A DNA stretch of 64,000 nucleotides from positions 124,001 through 188,000 of the forward strand of contig CAWIQD010000032.1 in assembly GCA_963837945.1 (NCBI GenBank). Reading direction: 5' to 3'. The stretch's first letter is position 1. The number at the start of each line of letters is the position of its first letter. The translations under genes and the position numbers were made by a program. The notes under the pieces are model-generated. The model was not told the DNA's origin. It did not search any database and was given only the letters and a program-made list of their open reading frames with translations. Below, one piece after another: positions 28,216 through 37,726 of the stretch. Origin of the DNA: CAVUBL01 sp963837945. GTDB taxonomy: Bacteria; Acidobacteriota; Thermoanaerobaculia; Multivoradales; DATKCC01.

Positions 28216-29185
28216 TTACCCGAAGCTCTCGTGATAGCGGCGGGCGAACTCTTCGCGGGTGAAGCGATGGGCCTGGGTGCCGTAGCTCTCGACCGCGTAG
28301 ACCGCGGCGACGCTGCCAATCCGGCCGCAGGTGGCGAGGTCGAGGCCGCGCAGGAGACCGGCGACGAAGCCCGAGCGGTAGGCGTCGCCCGCGCCGGTCG
28401 GGTCGACCACCTCGCTCGCCCGCGCCGCGGGGATCTCGAGGGAATCGCCGCCGCGCACCAGGAGCCGGCTGCCGCGCTCGCCCAGGGTGACCACCCAGAC
28501 GCGGGCGAGCGCCAGGAGCCTCGGCGTCGGACAGGCCGGTCTTCTCCTGGAGGACCGCGAACTCGTAGTCGTTGACCAGCACCACCTCCGCGCCCCGGGC
28601 CGCCTCCCGGAGGGCCTCGCCGTCGAGCGCGATCACCTGGAAGGAGGGATCGAAGATCAGCGGCACGCCCACCTGCTTCGCCTCGCGGCAGTGGCGGACG
28701 ATCGCCTCCGGGTCGTCCGGAGCGACCACCGCGTAGGCCGCCGGCCGGCCGTCGACCGCCGCGGCCAGCGAGAGCTCGCGGGCCCGGGCCATCGCTCCGA
28801 CGTGGAATCCGGTGATCTGGTTGTCGCTCTGGTCGGTGGTGATGAAGCAGCAGGCGGTCGGCTCGCCGGCGAACTCGCGGATCCCGCCGACGTCCACCCC
28901 GAGCCCCTCGAGGTACTCCCGGTACTCGGCGAAGTCCCCGCCCGCCGCCGCCACGATCCGCGGCCGCTCGCCGAGCAGGGCCAGGCCGTAGGCGATGTTG
29001 GCGGCGCACCCGCCCTTCTGCTTGCGCAAGTCCTGGACCAGGAACGAGAGGTTGATCATGTGCAACCGGTCCGGGAGGATGTGGTCCTCGAACTTGCCCG
29101 GGAAGTCCATGATCTGGTCGAAGGCGAGGGAGCCGGTCACCAGGACCTCGGCGCCGGAGCTGGGGGAGAGGATGGGGTCGGTCAC
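28216..29185 (-). CDS. PfkB-family carbohydrate/nucleoside kinase (one frameshift)
   Basis: 322 residues after removing one extra G near 28522. From a GTG start: VLVTGSLAFDQIMDFPGKF, then QKGGCAANIAYGLALLGERP (N-terminal PfkB motif), YAVVAPDDPEAIVRHC, and VVDPTGAGDAYRSGFVAGLL (C-terminal PfkB motif with the catalytic aspartate). The N-terminal half is close to the adenosine-kinase-like PfkB group (FEDHILPDRLHMINLSFLV). It phosphorylates a sugar or nucleoside with ATP; the substrate is not certain. Divergent from the GT39 gene. Confidence 0.88.
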
Positions 29186-29308
29186 GGGCCGGGATTCTCT
29201 CAGACCACCGGCCCGGGGGCAAAGCGCCGTCCGCCCGAGGGCGGATGGTAGGCTCCGCACGCCGCCCGAACCCCTTCCGAGACCACCGGCGATCCAGGGA
29301 GCCCGAGC

Positions 29309-30928
29309 GTGAACGCGATGCGGAACGTCCGCGGCCGAGCCTGGTGGGGGGCCCTCGCGGCCCTCCTCCTCTACGTTCTGGCGTTCCAGGGGAGCCGCGG
29401 GCTGTGGGAGCCCGACGAGGGGCGCTACACGGACGTCGCGCTCCAGATGCTCTGGACGGGGGACTTCCTCCACCCGCACTTGAGCCCGGAGCTGCCCCAC
29501 TACAGCAAGCCGCCGCTGACCTACTGGGCGATCGCCGCCTCGTTCGCCGGCGGGGGCGACAGCGAATGGGCCGCACGGCTGCCCAACGCCCTCGCCTTCG
29601 CGCTCACCGTCCTGCTGGTCGCGGGGCTCGCCCGGCGCCTGGTGCCGGCGGCTCCTCCCTGGTGGGCGGCGCTCGCCTACGCCACCTCGCTCCTGCCGTT
29701 CGTGGCGGCGTCGACGGTCAGCACCGACACCCTGCTCACGCTCTGGGAGACGCTCGCCGTCTTCGGCTTCGCGGACTGCTGGTGGAGCGAGGACCCGCGG
29801 CGGGCGGCCCGCGCGCGGCTCCTGATGTGGGGCGCCTTCGGCCTCGCCTTCCTGACCAAGGGTCCGCCCGGCCTGCTGCCGCTCCTCGCGATCCTTCCGT
29901 TCTCGGTGCTCGCCCGGGGGCGCTCGGGGCTGCGACGCGTCGTCTCCGTCGGCTCGCTGGCGCTCTTCCTGGCGGTCGGCTTCTGGTGGTACGCGGTGGT
30001 CGTCGCGCTGCGGCCCGAGCTGCTCTCTTACTTCCTGCGCTTCGAGGTGGCCGACCGCTTGTTCACGCCGGTCCACCACAGGAACAGCCAGTGGTACGGC
30101 GCTCTGGCGGTCTACGTGCCGACCCTCCTGGTGGGGAGCCTGCCCTGGACGGCGCCGCTCTTCCGCGGGCTGCGGCGCCTGCCCACGCTCGCCCGGCCCA
30201 CCGCCTGGCGCCGGCGGCTCGCGGCCGATCCCGAAGCGGCCTTCCTGCTCCTCTGGCTGCTGGTGCCGCTCGCGGTCTTCTTCGCGGCGCGCTCGCGTCT
30301 GCCCTACTACCTCCTGCCGCTCTTCGTGCCGCTCGCGCTGCTACTCGCCCGCGAGGCGGCGGGGACGGGCGGCCGGAGACCGCTCTTCGACCCCGGCCGG
30401 ACCGCCCACCGCGTCCTCCTCGCCGCCTGGCTGGTCGCCCTCGTCGGCCTCAAGGCGGTGTCGGCTCACGTCGAGCGGCCGGAGGACTCCCGGCGCTTCG
30501 CCCGGGTCCTCCAGGCCGCCGCCGGGCGGCCCTTCGGCGAGGTCGTGTTCGTCGACGCCGAGCCGCGCTACGGCCTGGCCTTCTACCTCGAGACCGACGT
30601 CGAGCGCGTCTACCTCGAGCCAGGGAGCCGGGCCCGCAACCCGCTCGCGCCGCGCCGGGGCCTCCTCGACGAGCTCGCCCGGCCGGCGGCCCGGGTGTTC
30701 GTGACGCGGGCCCGGGGCGCCGAGCCGTTCGAGGCCGCCGCGGCGCAGCTCGGCTGCCGTGCGCTCCGGCGCGGCGGCGACGGCGATCTGCGGTTCTACG
30801 TGCTCGAGCCCGCGCCGGCCGGCCCCGCCTGGCGCGGCCGCCTGTGCCGGTCCGACTACGCCAAGCCCGGCCGCCTCTTCCAGCTCGGACCGCCCGCAAC
30901 CCACCCGGGCCCCATCGACACCCCCTGA
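29309..30928 (+). CDS. GT39/ArnT-like membrane glycosyltransferase
   Basis: 539 residues from GTG (an ATG three codons later is an alternative). The first periplasmic loop has GLWEPDEGRYTDVALQML, with the acidic pair of ArnT/PMT enzymes, followed by HPHLSPELPHYSKPPLTYW (the KPP motif) and about ten transmembrane helices. The soluble C-terminal part begins around residue 370. Such enzymes move a sugar from a polyprenyl phosphate to lipid A or protein outside the inner membrane. The acceptor is unknown. Followed by the hairpin-repeat array at 30992. Confidence 0.88.
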   Translation: MNAMRNVRGRAWWGALAALLLYVLAFQGSRGLWEPDEGRYTDVALQMLWTGDFLHPHLSPELPHYSKPPLTYWAIAASFAGGGDSEWAARLPNALAFALTVLLVAGLARRLVPAAPPWWAALAYATSLLPFVAASTVSTDTLLTLWETLAVFGFADCWWSEDPRRAARARLLMWGAFGLAFLTKGPPGLLPLLAILPFSVLARGRSGLRRVVSVGSLALFLAVGFWWYAVVVALRPELLSYFLRFEVADRLFTPVHHRNSQWYGALAVYVPTLLVGSLPWTAPLFRGLRRLPTLARPTAWRRRLAADPEAAFLLLWLLVPLAVFFAARSRLPYYLLPLFVPLALLLAREAAGTGGRRPLFDPGRTAHRVLLAAWLVALVGLKAVSAHVERPEDSRRFARVLQAAAGRPFGEVVFVDAEPRYGLAFYLETDVERVYLEPGSRARNPLAPRRGLLDELARPAARVFVTRARGAEPFEAAAAQLGCRALRRGGDGDLRFYVLEPAPAGPAWRGRLCRSDYAKPGRLFQLGPPATHPGPIDTP

Positions 30929-30991
30929 GCCCGCCTCGAGCTCCCGAGCGATGGCGCGCAGGAGACGGGCCGGGGTCGGACTCCGGGACTC

Positions 30992-31077
30992 GGCCGAGAC
31001 AGAGCTCGGCCGCTTCAACCGCCGGAGGCTCTCCAAGAACGCCCGGCCCCATGAAGCGGCCGAGCTCTGCCTCGGCC
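30992..31077. repeat. Head-to-head pair of hairpin repeats
   Basis: One hairpin on the plus orientation (30992-31011, GGCCGAG-acagag-CTCGGCC followed by GCTTCAACC) faces an inverted one (31058-31077). The second is the first unit of a 64-bp tandem array that continues beyond the intron at 32972. The gap 30929-31117 holds no gene. Confidence 0.85.
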
Positions 31078-31163
31078 GGACGAACGGCTCGGCGAGCACC
31101 GACCGCCAGGCCCCATGATAGGGGTAGGGAGGGCAGGTTGGATTCCCTGCCCCCCCTCCCTCC

Positions 31164-31196
31164 GAACCGGACGTGCGGATCTCCCGCATCCGGCTC
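31164..31196 (-). ncRNA. Group II intron domain V
   Basis: 33 nt: GAGCCGGATGCG, loop GGAGA, then TCCGCACGTCCGGTTC, a hairpin with a two-base bulge, matching the catalytic domain V consensus (GAGCCGUAUGCG-GAAA-CGCACGUACGGUUC). It lies 14 nt after the maturase stop. Confidence 0.92.
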
Positions 31197-31209
31197 TCCG
31201 GTTGGTGGT

Positions 31210-32547
31210 TCACCTACGAGAGGACTGCGAGTCCGAGGCATAGGCGGCTTCGAGGCTGAACAGCCCATGCTCGGCGAAGAAGGCGTTGGGCCAGCGCTGG
31301 TGGTCGCTACCGCGGCCCCGGCCTCGGCCTCGGCGACGCTTGCGTAAGATGCTGCGCAGGCGCATGCGGATCCACCGGTCGAGCGGCCGGAAGGTCGTCG
31401 GGTGGCTGTAGCGGTAGTACTCGTACCAGCCACGCAACGTCCGGCTGATGTCCCAGGTGATCCGATCGAGGCTGTGACCGTTGGTGCGCCGGGTCTTGCG
31501 GCGCAGGGTGTCCTTGAGCTTCCGGAGGCTCTTGTCGCGAGGCCATTGGTATCCCCGTTCGAAGTGGTACCCCAGGAAGTCGAAGCCACCCCGCTCGGTG
31601 GCATCCACCACCGCCGTCTTGTCCGGGTGAAGGCTCAGGCCCTCCTGGGCCGTCCACACCTCTACCAGGGCAAGCGCCCGGCGGGCCTCGGTCTCGCTCC
31701 GACACAGGATCACGAAGTCGTCGGCGTAGCGCACCATCTCGAAGCCCTCGCGGGCCAGAAGATGGTCCAGCGGGTCGAGGTAGATGTTGGCCAGTAGGGG
31801 GCTGATCACCGCGCCTTGCGGGGTTCCCCGCTCGGGCGTCCAGCTCTCCAGTCCGTCCAGTACCTCTTGCTCGAGAAAGGACTCGATCAGGGCGAGCACT
31901 CGCCCGTCCGATACCCTCTCACGCACCCGCGCCAGCAGGCGCTCCGGATCGATCGTGTCGAAGTACCGGCGCAGGTCGGCGTCCACCACCCAGGTGTGGC
32001 CCGAGTCGAGGAGCTCCTCGACCCGCTCCAGCGCTTCCCGGCACCCGCGCCCCGGGCGGAAGCCGTAGCTGTGCTCGGCGAAATCCCGCTCGAAGATCGG
32101 CTCCAGGACCAGGCGCAACGCGCCCTGCACCACCCGGTCGCGCACCGTCGGAATCCCCAGGGGCCGCTTCTCGCGGCTCCCCGGCTTGGGAATCCACCGC
32201 CGGCGAACCGCCTGCGGGCGGTAGCTACCGTCCCGCAAGGACGCCGACAGCGTCTCCACCTCCTCCTCCAGGCGCGATCCGTAGTGATCCACGGTGACGT
32301 GATCTACCCCCGCGGCGCCCCCGTTGCGCTCGACTCTCTCGAACGCGCGCAGGAGCGTCTGCTTCCGGTAGACCTTGTCGATCAGGCTGAACCACGTCCC
32401 TCCTCGGACCCCGGTCTCCAGGGCCCGCAGCATGCGCTCCGTCCAGACCGAGGGTTCGGCCCAGCCCCATCGGGACCGGGCCTCTCCGGCGGGATTAGGG
32501 GCTCGCCCCACTCGCGCCGGGGTCTCGTCTCTCGTCCTGTCCGTCAC
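31210..32547 (-). CDS. ltrA: Group II intron reverse transcriptase/maturase
   Basis: 445 residues from a GTG. Reverse-transcriptase blocks are in order: RRRWIPKPGSREKRPLGIPTVRDRV, YGFRPGRGCREAL, WVVDADLRRYFDTID (first Asp), GTPQGAVISPLLANIYLDPLD, MVRYADDFVILC (YADD catalytic pair) and FDFLGYHF. The X/maturase domain follows (SLDRITWDISRTLRGWYEYYRYS) and the protein ends after RWPNAFFAEHGLFSL. No HNH endonuclease domain is seen, so the intron probably uses single-stranded or hairpin-exposed target DNA. The frame is intact. Confidence 0.95.
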   Translation of the reverse strand: MTDRTRDETPARVGRAPNPAGEARSRWGWAEPSVWTERMLRALETGVRGGTWFSLIDKVYRKQTLLRAFERVERNGGAAGVDHVTVDHYGSRLEEEVETLSASLRDGSYRPQAVRRRWIPKPGSREKRPLGIPTVRDRVVQGALRLVLEPIFERDFAEHSYGFRPGRGCREALERVEELLDSGHTWVVDADLRRYFDTIDPERLLARVRERVSDGRVLALIESFLEQEVLDGLESWTPERGTPQGAVISPLLANIYLDPLDHLLAREGFEMVRYADDFVILCRSETEARRALALVEVWTAQEGLSLHPDKTAVVDATERGGFDFLGYHFERGYQWPRDKSLRKLKDTLRRKTRRTNGHSLDRITWDISRTLRGWYEYYRYSHPTTFRPLDRWIRMRLRSILRKRRRGRGRGRGSDHQRWPNAFFAEHGLFSLEAAYASDSQSSRR

Positions 32548-32971
32548 ACATCCACCTTCCTGCTTCCCTTCGCTCCACGCCCATTACGGCGTTTCCTCGC
32601 TACTATGGAAGCTCTGACTCCTGCCGCCCTGCTTCTCCTCGTGGACGACAGGTCTCCCCGCTTACGGTGCCTGGCCCTCGCGGTCATTCCGTCCCCAACC
32701 ACCTGTAGACCCCCCGCACACGCTTTCGCACGCTACCCCTCAGCGCGACGGGCACCCCGGCTCTCCCGGGTCCGGGCTTCGCCATTCGCTTGCAGGCTCG
32801 CCGAGTCCTACCGGCCGAATCGGGTTCGTTGCCTACGGACTGATCGCTCATCTCCTCCTACTCCCCACCCCGCCTCACGGCGACGCAGTCAGAGTCAATT
32901 ACAGGCCGGAGAGCGTATGCCTGGAGAGGACTCGCACCTCTCTGACCATGCACCCTCGCGGGCGTACAAGC

Positions 32972-33057
32972 GGCCGAGCTCTGCCTCGGCCGGACGAACG
33001 GCTCGGCGAGCACCGACCGCCAGGCCTCATGAAGCGGCCGAGATCTCCCTCGATCGG
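32972..33057 (-). repeat. Hairpin repeat units flanking the 5' side of the intron
   Basis: Hairpin at 32972-32991 and a degenerate one from 33036, 64 bp apart, with the spacer GGACGAACGGCTCGG.. identical to that at 31078-31117. Without the 1,850-bp intron, the hairpin starts would be 31058, 31122 and 31186, all 64 bp apart. Confidence 0.85.
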
Positions 33058-33117
33058 GCCGGGGCCGGGCCGGGGTCTTCGCCAGCTCGCCATCTTGCGA
33101 TCCTGTAGATTGCGCCC

Positions 33118-33878
<761 letters not shown>

Positions 33879-33882
<4 letters not shown>

Positions 33883-36512
33883 GCCCGCTCGTCCTCCGCT
33901 CGACCCTGCGGTTCCTCCGCCGCCATCCCTGGCAAGCCGGCCTCTCGGTCCTGGGCATCGCCCTCGGCGTCGCGGTGGTGGTCGCGATCGACCTGGCCAA
34001 CGCCAGCGCCGGCCGGGCCTTCGAGCTCTCGACCGAGGCCCTGGCCGGGCGCGCGACCCACCAGATCGTCGGGGGTCCCGCGGGCCTGCCCGATCGCCTG
34101 TTCACCCGCCTGGTGGTCGGCGCGGGGGTCCACCCCGCCGCACCGGTGGTCGAAGGCTTCGCCTCGGCGGGCGCCGGAGAACGCCGCCGGACGCTCCGGG
34201 TCCTGGGCGTCGATCCGTTCTCCGAGGGCGCCTTCCGGCCGGAGCTGGCGGCCGGGACCGCGGGACCCGGAGCCGCCGCGGGGGGCACGGAGGTCGCTCC
34301 CGCGCGCCCAGCCCTCGCGCCGCTCGTCGCCCGCCCCGAGGCCGCCCTCCTCGCCGCGCCGTCGGCCCGCGCCCTCGGCCTCTCGCCCGGCGACCGGTTC
34401 GCGGTCGAGGTCGCCGGACACCGGCGGGAGGTCCTCCTGGTCGGGCTCCTCGAGCCCGCCGGCGAGCGCTCGCGCCAGGCTCTATCGGACCTCTTGGTGA
34501 TGGACGTCGCCTCGGCCCAGGAGCTCCTGGGGAAGGTCGGCCGGCTCGACCGGATCGAGCTCCAGCTTCCCGCGGCCGGCGGCGGCTCAGCGACCCCGGG
34601 CTCCCCGGTCGCGCGGCTCCGCCGGCTCCTGCCGCCCGGGGCACGTCTCGAACCGGCCGGCGCCCGCACCGCGACCTTCCGCCAGATGACCCGGGCCTTC
34701 CGCCTCAACCTCTCCGCCCTGTCCCTCCTCGCCCTCGTCTGCGGGGTCTTCCTGATCTACAACACGATGACCTTCTCGGTGGTCCAGAGGCGGACCCTGA
34801 TCGGGACCCTGCGAGCCCTGGGAGTGACCCGCCGCGAGATCTTCGCGTCGCTCCTCCTCGAGGCCTTGCTGATGGGCGCGCTCGGCACGGCCGCCGGCCT
34901 CGCCGCCGGCACGGCGCTCGGCGAGATCCTCCTGCGCCTGGTCACCCGGACGATCAACGACCTCTACTTCGTCCTCTCGGTCCGCCACCTCGCCCTGGCG
35001 CCGGCGATCCTGGTGAAGGGCGCCGTGCTCGGGCTCGGGGCGACGGCGGTGGCCGCCCTGGCGCCGGCGCTCGAGGCGACCGCCGCGCCCCCGCGGGCCG
35101 CCCTCACCCGCTCCCTCGCCGAGGCCCGGGCCCGCCGGGCGGTGCCGCGCGCGGCCGGCGCCGGAGTCCTCCTGCTCGCCGCCGGCGCCGGCTTCCTGGC
35201 GCTCCCCTCCGACCGGCTGGCGCCCGCCTTCGCCGGCCTCGCCGGCGTGGTCGTCGGCTGCGCCCTCCTGACGCCCGCGGCGACCGTCGCCCTGATGGCC
35301 CTGCTCCGGCGGCCGGCCGGGGCGCTCTTCGGGCTCCTCGGGCGGATGGCGGCGCGCGGCGTGGTGGCCGCCCTCTCGCGCACCGGCGTGGCGATCGCCG
35401 CTCTGGTGATCGCGGTCTCGGTGACGGTGGGCGTCGGCGTGATGATCGGCAGCTTCCGCGGCACGCTGGTCGCCTGGCTCGACCAGACACTGGGCGCCGA
35501 CCTCTACCTCAGCCCGCCGTCGCCCGGACCCACGGCCACCGCCACCCTCGATCCGGCGGTGGTGCGCGCGGTCCGCGCGGCGCCGGGGGTGGCGCGGGTC
35601 GACAGCCTGCGCCGGGCGACGGTGCGCGTCGCCGAGGGTCCCAGCCGCTCCGGCGCCGAGGACGCCCTGCCGGTGGAGCTGCGGGCCTTCGACCTGGGGC
35701 CGCGGGGACGGCGGAGCTTCCGGTTCCTCGCCGGCGACCCCCAGCGCGCCTGGCCCGCGCTCGGCCGGGGCGCGGCGGTCCTGGTCTCGGAGCCGCTGGC
35801 ACGCCGCCGCCACCTGGCGGTCGGCGACCGGATCGTCCTGCCCACGGCCTCGGGCGAGCGCGCCTTCGAGGTCGCCGGGGTGTACTCGGACTTCGGCCGC
35901 GAGCCGGGTGCGGTGGTCCTCGACCTCGCCGTCTATCGCCGCTTCTGGCACGACGCCGCAGTCTCGGCGCTCTCGGTCTACGCCGCTCCCGGCACCGATC
36001 GCGAGGCGCTCGCCGAACGCCTGCGCCGGCTCGCGGCGCCGCGCCAGGAGATCCTGGTGCGCTCGAACCGCGCGCTGCGCGAGACCTCGATGGAGATCTT
36101 CGATCGCACCTTCGCGATCACCTCCGTGCTCCGCCTCCTGGCCGGCCTGGTCGCCTTCACCGGAGTGCTCTCGGCGCTCATGGCGCTCCAGCTCGAGCGC
36201 GCCCGCGAGCTCGGCGTGCTGCGCGCCAACGGTATGACCCCCGGGCAGGTCTGGCAGCTCGTCACCTCGCAGACCGGCCTCATGGGGCTCGCCGCGGGGC
36301 TCCTCGCCGTGCCGGTGGGGCTGGTGCTGGCGGCGATCATGATCTTCGTGGTCAACCGGCGCTCGTTCGGCTGGACTCTGGAGATGAGCGTCGCGCCGGA
36401 GATCCTGGTGCAGGCGGTCGGCCTGGCGGTCGCCGCCGCCCTCGTCGCCGGCCTCTACCCGGCGTGGCGGATGGCCCGCACCCGCCCGGCGGTGGCCCTG
36501 AGGGAAGAGTGA
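33879..36512 (+). CDS. FtsX-like ABC permease (duplicated, 877 aa)
   Basis: The N-terminal helix (GLSVLGIALGVAVVVAIDLANASAGRAF) is followed by a MacB-like periplasmic domain, an FtsX core around residues 265-400 (FLIYNTMTFSVVQRRTLIGTLRALGVTRREIF), more helices, a second extracytoplasmic domain (about 530-740) and a second FtsX core at the C-terminus (ALMALQLERARELGVLRANGMTPGQV). This double FtsX layout is that of COG0577/YbbP-like permeases. It works with the preceding ATPase. The stop overlaps the GTG of the lipoprotein gene, so all three are coupled. Confidence 0.93.
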
Positions 36513-37726
36513 GGGGGCCCCGCCGGCGGCTTCGCGCGCGCGGCCGGCCGGCCGCCTACCTGGTCTGGCTCGCCGGGCTCGCGGCGGCCCTCGCCTGCTC
36601 GCCGGCAGCTCGGGAGCGGCCGCCGGAGCCCCGGGCGACGCTCTCGGTGGCCGACGCGCTACGCGGCGACGGAGCCGCGGGCTTCGCCCGGGCGCTCGCT
36701 CCGCGGCCCTTCCGGTTTCCGGCCGACCACGGACCCCACCCCGACTTCCGCACCGAGTGGTGGTACTTCACCGGCAACCTGACGGCGGCCGGTGGGCGGC
36801 GCTTCGGCTACCAGCTCACCCTGTTCCGGAACGGCCTCGCGCCGCCGGCCTCCGGGGGCGTAGCGGCGGGCGACCGCGCCTCGGCCTGGGCCACCCGCCA
36901 GGCCTGGCTCGCGCACTTCGCGTTCACCGACGTCGCGGCCGGCCGCTTCCACTCCGCGGCGCGCCTCGCGCGCGGCGCCCTGGGGCTCGCCGGCGCGCGC
37001 GCGGCTCCCTTCCGCGCCTGGGTCGAGGACTGGGAGGCGCGCGCGATCGGCGCGCCCGGCGAGGCCGGCCTGGGACCGCTGCGCCTGCGGGCGGCCGACG
37101 GCGCGCTGGCCGTCGACCTGCGCCTCGAGGCCGCCAAGCCGCCGGTCCTCCAGGGCGACCACGGCCTGTCCCGCAAGGGCGGCGGGCCGGGCAACGCCTC
37201 CTACTACTACTCGGTCACCCGCCTCACGACCCGCGGCGCGGTGACGGTGGACGGCCGCGAGGTGCCGGTCACCGGGCTCTCCTGGCTCGACCGGGAGTGG
37301 AGCACCAGCGCCCTCGCCGCGGGCGAGGTGGGCTGGGACTGGTTCTCGCTCCAGCTCTCCGACGGCTGGGACCTGATGGTCTACCGCCTGCGGCGCGCCG
37401 ACGGCTCGACCGACCCGGCCTCGAGCGGCACCCTGGTCGATCCCGGCGGTGGAGCGCGCCCACTGACCCGGGGCGAGGTCGCGATCGCGGTCGAGGACCG
37501 CTGGCGGAGCCCGCGCTCGCGGGCCCTCTACCCCGCCCGCTGGCGGCTGCGGGTTCCGGCCGCCGGGCTCGACCTCCGGATCTCGCCGGAGCTCGCCGAC
37601 CAGGAGCTCGACGTCGGGTTCCGGTACTGGGAAGGGGCGGTGTCGCTCACCGGCGAGCACGGCGGGCGCCCGGTCGCCGGCGCCGGCTACGTCGAGCTCA
37701 CCGGCTACGGTCCGGCGCCCCGGTAG
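36509..37726 (+). CDS. AttH/CrtC-like (COG5621) lipoprotein
   Basis: 405 residues if translation begins at the GTG that overlaps the permease stop (GTGA). This start gives a basic N-terminus and a lipobox LAAALAC, so the protein is probably lipid-anchored. PDFRTEWWYFTGNL, GYQLTLFRNGL, WLAHFAFTDV and WLDREWSTSALA match the AttH/hydroxyneurosporene-synthase lipocalin-like family (predicted secreted hydrolase). COG5621 genes commonly follow such LolD-FtsX pairs. The reaction is unknown; lipid binding or hydration is possible. The last 22 bp overlap the end of the convergent peptidase. Confidence 0.87.
   Translation: MRGPRRRLRARGRPAAYLVWLAGLAAALACSPAARERPPEPRATLSVADALRGDGAAGFARALAPRPFRFPADHGPHPDFRTEWWYFTGNLTAAGGRRFGYQLTLFRNGLAPPASGGVAAGDRASAWATRQAWLAHFAFTDVAAGRFHSAARLARGALGLAGARAAPFRAWVEDWEARAIGAPGEAGLGPLRLRAADGALAVDLRLEAAKPPVLQGDHGLSRKGGGPGNASYYYSVTRLTTRGAVTVDGREVPVTGLSWLDREWSTSALAAGEVGWDWFSLQLSDGWDLMVYRLRRADGSTDPASSGTLVDPGGGARPLTRGEVAIAVEDRWRSPRSRALYPARWRLRVPAAGLDLRISPELADQELDVGFRYWEGAVSLTGEHGGRPVAGAGYVELTGYGPAPR

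Larger units (their letters stand above)
31118..32967 (-). mobile_element. Group II intron, complete (1,850 bp)
   Basis: The intron reads on the minus strand. The 5' end is GTACGCCC (consensus GUGYG with one change) at 32967, and the 3' end is ..CCCCTAT at 31118, after domain VI with its unpaired A. Domain V is at 31164-31196 and a maturase gene at 31210-32547 fills domain IV. Both flanks are units of the same 64-bp repeat, so the ends are fixed by comparison: the joined flanks read CCGCTT|CATGG, as in the uninterrupted unit. Region 32548-32967 holds domains I-III and no gene. Confidence 0.88.

Noticed and set aside
31210..32547. Retron or diversity-generating reverse transcriptase
   Set aside because: Domain V, a maturase X domain and precise intron ends identify a group II intron; no template/variable repeat or msr-msd structure is seen.
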